Positions 45,916 through 55,885 are shown, numbered from the stretch's first letter. The stretch: 64,000 bases of DNA from JALOOX01 sp964557955 (GCA_964557955.1 CAZLCS010000027.1:1-64000), one strand, 5' to 3'. The notes: generated by a model not told the origin, from the letters alone. A program made the numbers and translations.

Positions 45916-48900
45916 CTACTGAGTCACCGTCAGGGTCGCCACATCCGTTTCCACGGGTCCGGCTCCATTGCTGGCCGAGATCTGGCACCTGAACTGAGCT
46001 CCGTTCAGATCACCCGTGACTTTCGACCGCGACAGGGAGTTCCGCGTGGCCAGTTCAATGTTCTCCCAGCGGGACTGAGCATCATTCCACTGCTGCCACT
46101 GGTAGCTCAGCTTGGCCCCCTTGGGTCCTTTGGCCTTAACCTTGAATCGAGCGGTCTGGCCCTGCTTGATTATGACACTGGCGGGCTGCCCCGTAATCAG
46201 GAACTGCGTCACCGAAACCGTCGCCGGATCGGTATATCTCCAGAGACCCGTCAAGGAATTGGTGATTCGGCAACGGTACACGGAACCGTCGTCCGCCAGA
46301 GCCGTCAGCGGCGGGGTTGCGTAATTCGACCGCGTTGCGCCGGCGATATCCACGCCGTCCTTCTCCCACTGATAGGTCAGCTTGGCTCCCTTCGGCCCTT
46401 TGGCCCTGATCCTGAACTTGGCGTTGTAGCCCTCCACCAGGGCTGCGCCAACCGGCTGGCTGAGAATCTCGATATCGGGATCCTGCACCGTCAAGGTCGC
46501 CGCATTGCTCGTAACTGTGCCTGCTGGGTTGCTCACGACACAGGTATAGGATCCAATGTCTCCCGCCTCCACCGAAGCAATGGCGTAGCTCGAGCTCGTG
46601 GCGCCTGGAATATCCACACCATNNNNNNNNNNNNNNNNNNNNNNNNNNNNNNNNNNNNNNNNNNNNNNNNNNNNNNNNNNNNNNNNNNNNNNNNNNNNNN
46701 NNNNNNNNNNNNNNNNNNNNNNATGGCGTAGCTCGAGCTCGTGGCGCCTGGAATATCCACACCATCCTTCTTCCATTGATAGTTGAAAGGAGCCGTGCCA
46801 TCCACCTCGACGGTGAAGGACACAGCGTCACCCAAGTTCACCGGCTGGCTCTCAGGCTGCGTCGTGATGCTCGGTGGAACGATAACCGTCAGGGTAGCCG
46901 CATTGCTCGTTGCATTGCCCGCCATATTGGTCACCACGCAGGTGTATGAACCTTCATCCCCTTTGACCACCGAGGCGATGGTGTAGCTCGAATCCGTCGC
47001 ACCACCAATGGCGACTCCATTCTTCTGCCACTGATAGGTGAAAGGCGCCGTGCCGGCCGCGACCACCGAGAAGGTCACCGACTGGCCCTGGTTCCTGGTC
47101 GCACTCTCCGGATGCGTAGCGACGCTCGCCGGTACATTGACCGTCAGGGTCGCCGCATTGCTTTCCGTGCTTCCAACGCCATTGGTCACCACGCATTTGT
47201 AGGATCCAGCATCCCCGGCCTGAGCCGAGGCGATGGTGTAGCTCGCATTCGTGGCGCCGCTGATTGACTCCGTTCCTTTCCACCACTGGTAACTCGGGGT
47301 GCTCTCGGACGCCACAACGACCGTGAAAGTCGCCGACTGGCCCTGGACTACGGTCACATTTTTCGGCTGCTCTACAATGACGGGAGCGGATTCGGCGTGA
47401 CAGTAACCTGCGTGGGTCTGTCCAAGCAGGTAATGAACCAGGATCGCGGATTCGGGGAGGGCCCGGCCATACACGGCCAGCTCGTCCACCATGCCATTGT
47501 AATGGAAGAAGGGATCGAGGTTGAACCAGCCGATATTCAGCGGAGCGGTCAGCGAGCTGAAGTCATTGGTGTAGTCCGAGTTGGCCGTACCCTCGAGAAA
47601 GCCATCCACGTACAGGCGGCTCTGGCCGAGGCTCCCGTCCCTCACGACTGCGATGTGATGCCACTCACCATCGGTGAGGGGCGTGGTCCCCTTCACGGTA
47701 TTAACCCCGTTCCCGCCGAGCAGCATGAAGGCGGCGGTGTTGTCATCCCCCCAGCACCCCGTCCACCAGAAGAGACCTCTGCCGGGGTCGGTCCTCCCCA
47801 TCACGACTTCATTGCCGGTGCACGCCGTGCTCTTCTTCATCCAGTACTCGATGGTGAAGCTGCCGTCGGCAGCCCAGTTGAAGGACGAATGGGCGGGAAC
47901 GTTGACGCCGGTGGTGGAGCCGTTGAACTGCATGGCCCCAGAGACCTGGCCCGTCGCGGCCGAGGGACAGTCCCCGATGCAGGAGCCGTCGTTCACACCG
48001 AAGAAATCGGGCAGCGTGGATCCCTGCAAGGCATCCATGCTCCAGAGGGAGATCGTGTCCGCCGGGCAATGGGGATCCGCACCGACCACGATGGTGAATT
48101 CCTGCTCAGCATCCGGATCGACGCCGTTGTCGGCCACCACCCTGACCGTGAAAGGACCCTCTGCTGACGGCGTCCAGCCGCTGATTACCCCCGTGACCGC
48201 GTTGATCACCATATCGCCGGGCTTCTCTTCAAGCCTGAAAAGCGGCGCCGGGCTCCCGGTGGCCTTCACGGTGTAGCTGTAGGGCACGCCCACAAACCCC
48301 TTGGTGACCGGAGTCGACGTGATGCTCGGAGCCGCGGGGCTGCAGTAGGGAAGAATGTCCTGAAGGGCGCTCAGCCACACATCAGCCATCTTGCCGTAGC
48401 CCGCCCCGTCCGCATAGGGATGAAGCTCGTCGTACATGTCCCCCCCGGCGCCCACCAGCCGGTAATCCAGCGCAGCTTCCTGGTTGACGACGATGATCTT
48501 CCTTCCCTCGGCGATGAGACCGTCCGCCATGAACTGAAGCTTGTTGTTGAAGACGGTGGTCAGGGCCACCTTGGGGCAGTCCCCGTCGCACACCCGGTTG
48601 ATGATCCGCGCCAGAACGACCGTGGCGTCGGGGTCGATTTCATGGATCCGGTCAAGGATCGCCTTGACCCCGTTGACGACCGTGTCGGCGTCGGTGGTCT
48701 GGCTGATGTCGTTGGTCCCGATGTGCAGCAGGATCACTTCGGGGTCGGCGGCAAGCCAGCCCCCGTCAGGACCCTGAAGCCCGACAAGAATATCGGCTGT
48801 TTCCGACCCATTGTGACCTTCCTGGTCCGTATCGAATCCCCCCACCGTGCCGCCGGCGGGAAGGCTTCCGACAAAATCCACGTTGAAGCCCTGGGCCGTC

Positions 48901-49841
48901 AGGTCCACGTAAAGGTCCTTCCGGTAGGACGTCCAGTAGCCAATCTCATCGGGAACGGCCCCCGACGCACTGCCCTCGGTGATGGAGTCCCCCAGAGGCA
49001 TGATGCGGACGGGCACCGTCGAGCAATCGACGCAGTAGTCCCTGGCAAGATAATAATGGGCGCTGACCTCATTGGCCGCCAGGGCCGCATTGTGGATGGC
49101 CACCTCGTCCAGGACTCCCGAGAAATGGAATCCCTCATCGATGTTGAGCCAGCCCAGGTGCAAAGGCGCACTGGCGTCACTGAAACCACCGGGGAAGCTC
49201 ACACCGGAATCCGTGTCCTCCTGCCTGCCGTCCACGTACAGGATGTTGGTTCCAGACCCCTCACGGACCGCCGCGATGTGATGCCACTTGCCGTCTGTCA
49301 CGACACTGCTGCCTTTGAGGACGACACTGTTGCCGCCGCTGAACAGGAAGAAGGTGGCGACGCCCTGCGGATTGTTGGCGCACAGGATCCCGGCCCACCA
49401 GACGAAGGAGGATCCGACCCTTCCCACCAGGACCTCGTTGCTGGAGACCTCGGCGTTCAGGCACGCAGCGCCGGGCGTCGACTTCATCCAGAATTCCACG
49501 GAGAAGCTGTCATCCTGGTCCCAGTTGAAGGCAGCGCCCGGGACGTCGATGCCGGTGGATGCCGCTCGGCTGAATGTCCACGCTCCATTGATCTTCCCTT
49601 CTGCCTCGACCTGGGGGCACAGGGGGCTGCCACTCTCCTGACAGGCCCCGTCGTTGTCCCCGGCGGAGTCCACAAAACTGGTGCTCCCGGTGAGCTCGTC
49701 CAGCTTCCAATAAGCCTCCATGTCCGTCGGGCAGGTCGTCGGCTGCGCACTCGCCAACCCGGTCAGGCTGCAGACAAGCCCAAGAAAGAACAGCAGTGAG
49801 AGGATGGTTCCGGCCGAAGACCGCCAACTCGCTTTCGACAT
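45916..49841 (-). CDS. Giant secreted LamG / SGNH-hydrolase / Ig-repeat protein (interrupted by assembly gap)
   Basis: An exported protein read across a 100-N gap. From ATG 49841: signal peptide (LSLLFFLGLVCSL core, cut near ASA-QPTT), LamG/concanavalin-like domain (about 30-270), SGNH/GDSL esterase (about 280-490: LGDSITEGS, IGTNDIS, DELHPYADG), a putative-Ig domain with PSITSTPVTKGFVGVPYSY, a second LamG domain (about 590-800), and then a chain of I-set-like Ig domains (QPKNVTVVQGQSATFTV; YQWQKNGVAI; YQWKKDGVDIPG) to the stop at 45916. The two sides of the gap are in different frames as deposited. If the 43-base sequence duplicated on both sides is treated as an overlap, removing 143 bases leaves 1261 codons in one frame and rebuilds a perfect Ig domain. 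Likely acts on or binds extracellular polysaccharide. Confidence 0.85.
46623..46722. other. Assembly gap (100 N) inside an Ig-repeat region
   Basis: Exactly 100 N. The 43 bases just left (46580-46622) and just right (46723-46765) are identical, as expected either for two contigs that truly overlap or for a collapsed tandem Ig-domain repeat. The displayed reading frames running through the N are not real. Confidence 0.95.
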
Positions 49842-49923
49842 AGCATCTTCCTTTTTCGTCATCAGTTTCACTCAATCCGTCCGGCCCGGGGGACCGGAAA
49901 CCCGATGTCGCTCCAACACACAC

Positions 49924-50697
49924 TCACCAAATCTTCCAGGGAGGGTTTCCGCTCTCCCAGAGCTTCTCGAGGAGGTTCTTGTCCCTGAGGGTATCCATGT
50001 TCTGCCAGTATCCCTGGTGCCGGTAGGCCGCCAGCTTTCCGTCATGGGCCAGGTTCGCCATGGGCTCTTCTTCCCAGACCGTTGAATCGTCCCGGATATA
50101 GTCCATGACCTGTGGCTCGAGTACGAAGAACCCCCCGTTGATCCATGCTCCGTCCCCCCGGGGCTTCTCCTTGAAGCTCAGAATCTTGTTCTGGTCCTGC
50201 TCAAGGCGAAACGCTCCGAATCTGCCCGCAGGCTGAACGGCCGTCAAGGTGGCCAGGGCATTCTGTTCCCTGTGGAAGGCGATGAGCTCCCGGATATTGA
50301 TGTCGGAAACGCCGTCCCCGTAGGTCATGCAGAAAGTCTCGTCACCGATGTATTCCCGGACACGTTTGATCCGGCCCCCCGTCATCGTCTGCTCGCCCGT
50401 ATCGACCAGGGTTACGCGCCAGGGTTCGGCGCCGTTTTTGTGGATCTCCACCTGATGATTGCGTAAATCGAATGTAACGTTAGACATGAGCAGTGAATAA
50501 TTCGCGAAGTATTGCTTGATGGCCTGCCCCTTGTAGCCCAGGCAGATGATGAAATCGTTCAAACCATGCGCCGAATAGATCTTCATGATATGCCACAGCA
50601 TCGGCTGACCGCCGATTTCCACCATGGGTTTCGGTTTGACGCCCGTCTCTTCAGAAAGGCGCGTGCCGAACCCACCCGCCAGGATCACGACTTTCAT
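49924..50697 (-). CDS. rfbF: Glucose-1-phosphate cytidylyltransferase
   Basis: A 257-residue nucleotidyltransferase, the exact family length. MKVVILAGGFGTRLSEETGVKPKPMVEIGG carries the nucleotide-binding loop; IICLGYKGQAIKQYFANY, GDETFCMTYGDGVSD, FKEKPRGDGAWINGGFFV and WQNMDTLRDK follow as in RfbF/DdhA. It makes CDP-glucose from glucose-1-phosphate and CTP, first step to CDP-3,6-dideoxyhexoses. ATG 50697 follows GAGGAGG. CDP-glucose 4,6-dehydratase (RfbG) and RfbH are not seen in this window. Confidence 0.95.
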   Translation of the reverse strand: MKVVILAGGFGTRLSEETGVKPKPMVEIGGQPMLWHIMKIYSAHGLNDFIICLGYKGQAIKQYFANYSLLMSNVTFDLRNHQVEIHKNGAEPWRVTLVDTGEQTMTGGRIKRVREYIGDETFCMTYGDGVSDINIRELIAFHREQNALATLTAVQPAGRFGAFRLEQDQNKILSFKEKPRGDGAWINGGFFVLEPQVMDYIRDDSTVWEEEPMANLAHDGKLAAYRHQGYWQNMDTLRDKNLLEKLWESGNPPWKIW

Positions 50698-50769
50698 GCT
50701 TCCTCCTCGGTTCCAAGCGAAATGATCACTGAACGCCAAAGACCTCTTGAGGCCACAATTCATCCATCT

Positions 50770-52191
50770 CTATGACGCTCCCTCCCTCTTGAGGACCACC
50801 GGGATCGTCCGAAAGAGTATTTTGAGATCCAGCCACAACGACCATTGGTCGATGTACTCGCGATCCATTTCCATCCAGCGGCTGAAAGGGATGTTGTTGC
50901 GCCCGGAAACCTGCCAGATGCCAGTGATGCCCGGCTTCATGCTGAGCCGCCGCCTGTCGTGCAACGCATACTGGGCCACTTCGGGCGGCACCGGCGGCCG
51001 CGGACCGACCAGGCTCATGTCTCCCTTCAGTACGTTGATCAACTGGGGAAACTCATCCACGCTTGTCTTGCGGAGCACTGCGCCGATCCTGGTAACCCTG
51101 GGATCATCCTTCATCTTGAAGACGGGACCGTCCATCTCGTTGCAGTGAAGGAGCTTACACTTGAGCTTCTCGGCATCCTCCACCATCGTTCTGAACTTAT
51201 AGAGCGTGAAAATCCTTCCATTGTAACCGACTCTCTGCTGCTTGAAAAAAACCGGGCCCTTGGAGGTGCTCTTGATAACAACAGAGATGATGAGGAATAT
51301 CGGCAGCAGCAGGATCATCAGAACCAGCGAAACCGTAATGTCCATGAGACGCTTGATGATGAGGTCGAGATTCATCTTGGGGCTCGTGTACAGGTCGATC
51401 ACCGCCAGGTCAAGATATCTTGAAACCGTAGCCTTGGACGACCTGAGCCTGAAAATGTCCGTGGGGATCTTCGCTTCAATTCCCACTGTTTCACAGAATT
51501 TGATGATCTTTTCTATTTCAGAATAGAAGGATTTGATGGGAAGCGTGATGAAGATTTCATCCACCACACAATCCCTGACTATTCTTTCGCAGTCGGCCAA
51601 CGTCCCCAGAACATTGAACTGATAATCACACTGATGACGACTGTCTCCATTCGTCGGAGCATCAATGCAGCCAAGGATCCTCAGACCCAGCTCGGGATAG
51701 CGCTCAATCCTCCGGGCCAGCTTGGCGGCCCTCTCGTTGCGCCCCACGATCAATACTTGACGAAAATTATACCCTCGACTGCGAACATATTTCAGGATTA
51801 CACGCAATATGGCACGTATTAATATTAGAGACAAAAACTGGAGCACATATAATCTTAAGAAGAAATCTATATTTTCACCAACACTTTTATAAAATATTGG
51901 GGGAACGGCTGCCAGGAAGATTGCCATTCCAGTAGCCTTGAATACATCTAGAAGCTCATCACCAAACGCAACCAATCGCTTGGAGGCAACGAGCCTAAAA
52001 TAATCAGATGCATACATCCAGGCAAATATATTAATCCAAAAAGAAAAGGAATATTGGTTATAGTCAACAATAAAACTTAAATCCAATTTTTGACTATAAA
52101 TATAGGATAGAACAAAATAGCTAAAAACAATAACGAGAAGATCAACAATCCAAAACACTATTGCCAAAGGCTGCTTAAGTTCCTTAAGCAT
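50770..52191 (-). CDS. Polyprenyl-phosphate glycosyl-1-phosphate transferase (PNPT/WbaP-type)
   Basis: A 473-residue membrane enzyme: four hydrophobic segments in the first 130 residues, a CoA-binding-like Rossmann region (VLIVGRNERAAKLARRIERYPELGLRILGCID, near 145-180), and the C-terminal bacterial sugar transferase domain with KRLMDITVSLVLMILLLPIFL, KGPVFFKQQRVGYNGRIFTLYKFRTM, LRKTSVDEFPQLINVLKGDMSLVGPRPPVP and GITGIWQVSGRN. It starts glycan synthesis by moving sugar-1-phosphate to undecaprenyl phosphate. The 5' part of the gene is AT-rich and the catalytic part GC-rich. ATG 52191 lies after a G-rich run. Confidence 0.93.
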   Translation of the reverse strand: MLKELKQPLAIVFWIVDLLVIVFSYFVLSYIYSQKLDLSFIVDYNQYSFSFWINIFAWMYASDYFRLVASKRLVAFGDELLDVFKATGMAIFLAAVPPIFYKSVGENIDFFLRLYVLQFLSLILIRAILRVILKYVRSRGYNFRQVLIVGRNERAAKLARRIERYPELGLRILGCIDAPTNGDSRHQCDYQFNVLGTLADCERIVRDCVVDEIFITLPIKSFYSEIEKIIKFCETVGIEAKIPTDIFRLRSSKATVSRYLDLAVIDLYTSPKMNLDLIIKRLMDITVSLVLMILLLPIFLIISVVIKSTSKGPVFFKQQRVGYNGRIFTLYKFRTMVEDAEKLKCKLLHCNEMDGPVFKMKDDPRVTRIGAVLRKTSVDEFPQLINVLKGDMSLVGPRPPVPPEVAQYALHDRRRLSMKPGITGIWQVSGRNNIPFSRWMEMDREYIDQWSLWLDLKILFRTIPVVLKREGAS

Positions 52192-52281
52192 AGCGCCCCC
52201 CCAATTGATACCCATGCATTGTTTTTGTCATCATGCTATCTTAAGCTACAACGATATTGGTATCATTCAGTACTGATATTT

Positions 52282-52343
52282 ATGGCAATGCCATTCTCAC
52301 TCAAAAGAAGCTTATTCACCATTATATGAATAAGAATGGCATT
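52282..52343 (-). promoter_or_regulatory. Structured intercistronic region between wzc-like gene and sugar transferase gene
   Basis: AATGCCATTC (52287-52296) is complementary to GAATGGCATT (52334-52343), enclosing a second stem TTATTCA/TGAATAA. ATGGCA at 52282-52287 can instead pair with TGCCAT at 52289-52294, so the pairings are mutually exclusive. It lies in the 168-base AT-rich gap after the Wzc-like stop and could act as an attenuator or processing site. No T-tract for termination was found. Confidence 0.4.
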
Positions 52344-52359
52344 ATAGCAGGTTGCTGAA

Positions 52360-54717
52360 TCAGTGATCCAAATCATACTCGACGGGCAGGTTGGACCCCT
52401 TTTGGGATCGTGTCGTATAATAGCTCCGATAATGCTTCTGGTAGTAGCTGCCGTTGTAACGGTTCAGGTCCAACTTGTTGACAATGCTTCCCAGCAAGAA
52501 CCCCCTCGCTTCATTGAGCTTCCTGCGGAAAATCCTCACATCCTCCCGGTGCGTCTTCCCCAAAGCCGTGACAAGAACGACGGCATCCACCTGTCCGGCA
52601 AGAATCAGGACATCCGCAAAGACGCCAAAAGGCGGAGAATCGAGTATGACCCTGTCATACTGCTCGGAAAGAGAGGTCAGCATTCCCTTCATCCTGGAGG
52701 AGGCAAGAAGCTCGGCCAACCGTGATGATGCGGGCCCCGATGAAATGAAGCTCAGATTGGGGATCTCCGTCTCTCGAACAATCTGATCGAGCTCACAGAC
52801 GCCGTTCAGGTAATGGCTCAGACCGAACCGACCGTTCGTGGAATTGCCGGCGAATATCTTGCCGAGCCTCGGCCTGCGCAGGTCGGCGTCGATCACCAGC
52901 ACGCGCTCTCCCGCCGCCGCATAAGCCTGTGCAAGATTGGCGGCGATGGTCGTCTTGCCTTCACCCGCCGTGGTCCCGGTGATGAGAAAGGAGTTCACGG
53001 CCATTCCCGCCTGTCCCGTACAGGCCAGCTGAACCGAAGCCTTGGCCGCGCGCACCGCTTCCGAGAAGAGAGATGCGGGACTCTTGCGCACGATATAGTC
53101 GATCATCTTGGCCTCATCCTTGGGAACAAGCGGCAGCACGCCCAAAATGGGAATCATATGCCGGTCCGAGATCTCGTCGACCCGCCTTACGGTCTGATCC
53201 ACATATTCCCTGAACAAGGCCAGGCCAATCCCTCCCAGGAAGCCCAGAGCGCAAGCCAGGAAGACATTGCGCAGGATCCGAGGTTTGTCAGGTCCCAAGG
53301 GGCTCATGGCCAGATCAACGACCTTGATATTTCCCAGGTCTGTGCCAACGTTGGCGTCAATCTCTTTGGAGCGTTCGAGCAGGCTTTGAAAGATCTGCTT
53401 GTTGATCTCCACTTCCCGCTCCAGGACTTTGAACCGGCTTGCATAGTCATTGAGCTGCAGCGCCAAAGCCTTCTTTTCTTCAGCCGTCGCCTGAAGCGCT
53501 TTCTCCTTGTTCACCGCAGCCTGGTAATCGTTCTTGAACGAATTGAGGAGCCTCTGCTGCTCGGCATCGATCTTCTTTCCCACATCGACCATTTTGGCCC
53601 GCAGGTTCTTGACCGTGGGGTACTCATCCTTGAAGAATGTTCTCAGCTTCTCATACTCACCCATCAAATCGATGTACTGCTGCCTCAAAGCCTGTATGAG
53701 CGAATTCTGCAGAACCAATGGAGATGAAGAGATGTCGCTGCCCAGGGTATAGTGATAAAATTCGCCTTTTTCGATTCGGTCCGCCTCGGCTTTCGCCAAA
53801 GCCTCGTTGATCTTTTCAAGCTGCTGGTAGACGGAGTTCATGCGGGAATCGAGAGATACGATTCCCTTTTCCCTTGCATATTGGTTCATCTCGGCCTCGG
53901 ATTTCTCCATCTCCGTCCGGGCCGATTTGATTTGTTTTTCAAGCTGTTGCTTGGCGGACTTGGCCGAATCGATTTTGCGATCCATTTCCCAGCCGATGTA
54001 CTCGTCAATGATCCCATTCACGACCTGGGCCGCCAGTCGCGGGTCGGTTGACTCGAATTTTATCTCCAGGATGCTCGTCTCGCCCTTCATCTCGACAGTC
54101 AGCTTCCGGCTGAACAGCGCCTCCAGCCATCTTTGTTTGGTCTGATCCACGCCAAATTCCACCGCATGGGTTTGTTCAACATGATCGGTGGCAGGTTGAA
54201 ACAAGCCCAAGACAGCTCCGACAGCGGTATTCTTAAAATTCTTAACGTAATTCGCTATCCTCCAGATGAGCTTCTTCTCGTTCTGCTCATCCAGGTAAGG
54301 GTTAAAACCTTCCTGGTTTTCCAGGTCCAACCTCTCGATCACCCGCCTTGCGAGGGAAGGGCTCCGCAACAGCTCCAGCTGAGTTTCGAAATACCCCCCT
54401 TGTCGGAGCATGGGGTTATCCATCATCATGCTTTCGAATTTGGTAACCTTCGGGGCATTGGGGTTGATTTCAATGGACCCTGAGGCTTGATAGATCGGCT
54501 TTATCATGAAGTTGATGATCAGCGTAGGAATGAAAAGAGCCAGGAAGGTGCCAATAATCAACCACTTTCGCCGCAGCAGGATCTCCAGAAAATCGGAAAA
54601 AGTGGGAGTCGTGTCGTAGTGCATCAGGACGTCACGAATTTCAGGCGACAAAGCACGGCTTTCAGTGACGGCAACGGGGTATTTGGATCCGGGTTCCCTT
54701 TCCAACTGTGGAATCAT
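52360..54717 (-). CDS. Wzc-type polysaccharide co-polymerase with BY-kinase domain
   Basis: A 785-residue inner-membrane protein. Wzz-like N terminus with a first membrane segment (about 50-72, KWLIIGTFLALFIPTLII), a long coiled-coil-rich periplasmic part (about 230-470), a second segment (NVFLACALGFLGGIGLALF, near 490-508), then the cytoplasmic tyrosine-kinase domain with Walker A GTTAGEGKTT (about 590), A' VLVIDADLRRPRL and B VILDSPPFG. The C-terminal tail holds a cluster of seven Tyr (RYNGSYYQKHYRSYY and a later VEYD), the autophosphorylation site of these kinases. It controls chain length and export with Wza, encoded just upstream. Confidence 0.94.
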   Translation of the reverse strand: MIPQLEREPGSKYPVAVTESRALSPEIRDVLMHYDTTPTFSDFLEILLRRKWLIIGTFLALFIPTLIINFMIKPIYQASGSIEINPNAPKVTKFESMMMDNPMLRQGGYFETQLELLRSPSLARRVIERLDLENQEGFNPYLDEQNEKKLIWRIANYVKNFKNTAVGAVLGLFQPATDHVEQTHAVEFGVDQTKQRWLEALFSRKLTVEMKGETSILEIKFESTDPRLAAQVVNGIIDEYIGWEMDRKIDSAKSAKQQLEKQIKSARTEMEKSEAEMNQYAREKGIVSLDSRMNSVYQQLEKINEALAKAEADRIEKGEFYHYTLGSDISSSPLVLQNSLIQALRQQYIDLMGEYEKLRTFFKDEYPTVKNLRAKMVDVGKKIDAEQQRLLNSFKNDYQAAVNKEKALQATAEEKKALALQLNDYASRFKVLEREVEINKQIFQSLLERSKEIDANVGTDLGNIKVVDLAMSPLGPDKPRILRNVFLACALGFLGGIGLALFREYVDQTVRRVDEISDRHMIPILGVLPLVPKDEAKMIDYIVRKSPASLFSEAVRAAKASVQLACTGQAGMAVNSFLITGTTAGEGKTTIAANLAQAYAAAGERVLVIDADLRRPRLGKIFAGNSTNGRFGLSHYLNGVCELDQIVRETEIPNLSFISSGPASSRLAELLASSRMKGMLTSLSEQYDRVILDSPPFGVFADVLILAGQVDAVVLVTALGKTHREDVRIFRRKLNEARGFLLGSIVNKLDLNRYNGSYYQKHYRSYYTTRSQKGSNLPVEYDLDH

Positions 54718-54835
54718 TTTTGATCTCCTATCGTATCAACGGCATTGAATGCATGACATTCTCAATAGACTCCAAACACGAATCGTCATTGGAGTCTCAG
54801 GAAGTTCATCTGTACCCCGCTCATGTCCGCTTTGA

Positions 54836-55885
54836 TCACCGGTCCTGCTTGGGCGGTTCGTACCCCACCCCCACCAACCCCGTGAAGAAATTGAGCTTCA
54901 GCCCATACAGCATTTGCTTTCCAAAGCTCGACTCCACAAAGACAATATCCCGGTCGTTGATCTGGAGATCATGTCCTGAACCGGCCTTGAAATCCTTGGC
55001 GCTCACCTGGATGACCTCTCTCTTGCCCTGCTGGACTTTGCGGACCAGTTTGATGTTCCCACTGTCCGCCACAGACGCGAATCCGCCGGCCTGAACTATC
55101 GCCTCCTGGACGGTCATCCCCGGAGAGACGCCGTAGGTACCCGGCCTCTTGACAGCCCCGTCAACAAATACCATGCCCATGTCAGGAACGTAAATTGTGT
55201 CGCCGCGCTGGATAGGGATATTCAACTCCGCCTTGCCGCCGTCAACGATTTCATCCAGGTCGATCAAATAGGTGTTTGGCCGGTTGGCATCGCCTTCGGT
55301 TCGCCGCACCTGGACCGTTCTGCCGGCCTTTTCGTTAAGCCCTTCTCCCAAAGCCAAAACATCCAGGAGACGCTGACGCCCGAAGTAATTGTATGTCCCG
55401 GGCTTCCTGAATTGACCCAGCAACGTGATCTTCCCCCCCTGATATTCCTTGACAAAGATGTCCACATGAGGGTCCTGCAGGTATTTTTTGCGATACTCGG
55501 CCTCAACCCTCTGGGCGGCTTCACGGGTCGTCAGCCCCTTGACATGCACCGCACCCAGGAGGGGGAGCATGATGGCGCCCCGATCCCCAACTCGGACCTC
55601 CCGCTTCAAATCCTCAGCCTCGAATACGGTCACCTGCAGCAGATCCCCTTCGGATATGGGGTAATCCTCCGGCTGCGGAGCCGGCCCGACCATGGTCAAG
55701 AGCCTTTCGTTAAAATCTCTGGTCTCCTGCTGGGAGCCGCTGGCCATGGCTATGACGTCCTCCAGCCTGGCCGTGGGCTGGGGTCCGGAGGAACAGGCCA
55801 TCAACACGGCCACCAAGCACGTCAAGACAGCAAACCCCAACATTCGCTCAACCCGAATTCGGTTACCTGGATAGTTCAGCCACAT
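54836..55885 (-). CDS. Wza-type outer-membrane polysaccharide export lipoprotein
   Basis: A 349-residue lipoprotein with a lipobox ending VLMAC near residue 31. It then has the Poly_export start YPISEGDLLQVTVFEAEDL, SLBB-like domains (GGKITLLGQFRKPGTYNY; MVFVDGAVKRPGTYGVSPGMTVQEAIVQAGG) and a C-terminal segment containing GLKLNFFTGL. ATG 55885 follows AGGAGGTACGAAAG, a strong site. It forms the export channel through the outer membrane with the Wzc-like partner 118 bases downstream. First gene of the main minus-strand run; divergent from the response-regulator gene. Confidence 0.92.
   Translation of the reverse strand: MWLNYPGNRIRVERMLGFAVLTCLVAVLMACSSGPQPTARLEDVIAMASGSQQETRDFNERLLTMVGPAPQPEDYPISEGDLLQVTVFEAEDLKREVRVGDRGAIMLPLLGAVHVKGLTTREAAQRVEAEYRKKYLQDPHVDIFVKEYQGGKITLLGQFRKPGTYNYFGRQRLLDVLALGEGLNEKAGRTVQVRRTEGDANRPNTYLIDLDEIVDGGKAELNIPIQRGDTIYVPDMGMVFVDGAVKRPGTYGVSPGMTVQEAIVQAGGFASVADSGNIKLVRKVQQGKREVIQVSAKDFKAGSGHDLQINDRDIVFVESSFGKQMLYGLKLNFFTGLVGVGYEPPKQDR

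Noticed and set aside
46533..46776. Protein ends read through or just after the N run
   Set aside because: The residues after the gap in one frame are out of phase with the Ig repeats; they come from the arbitrary 100-N spacer.
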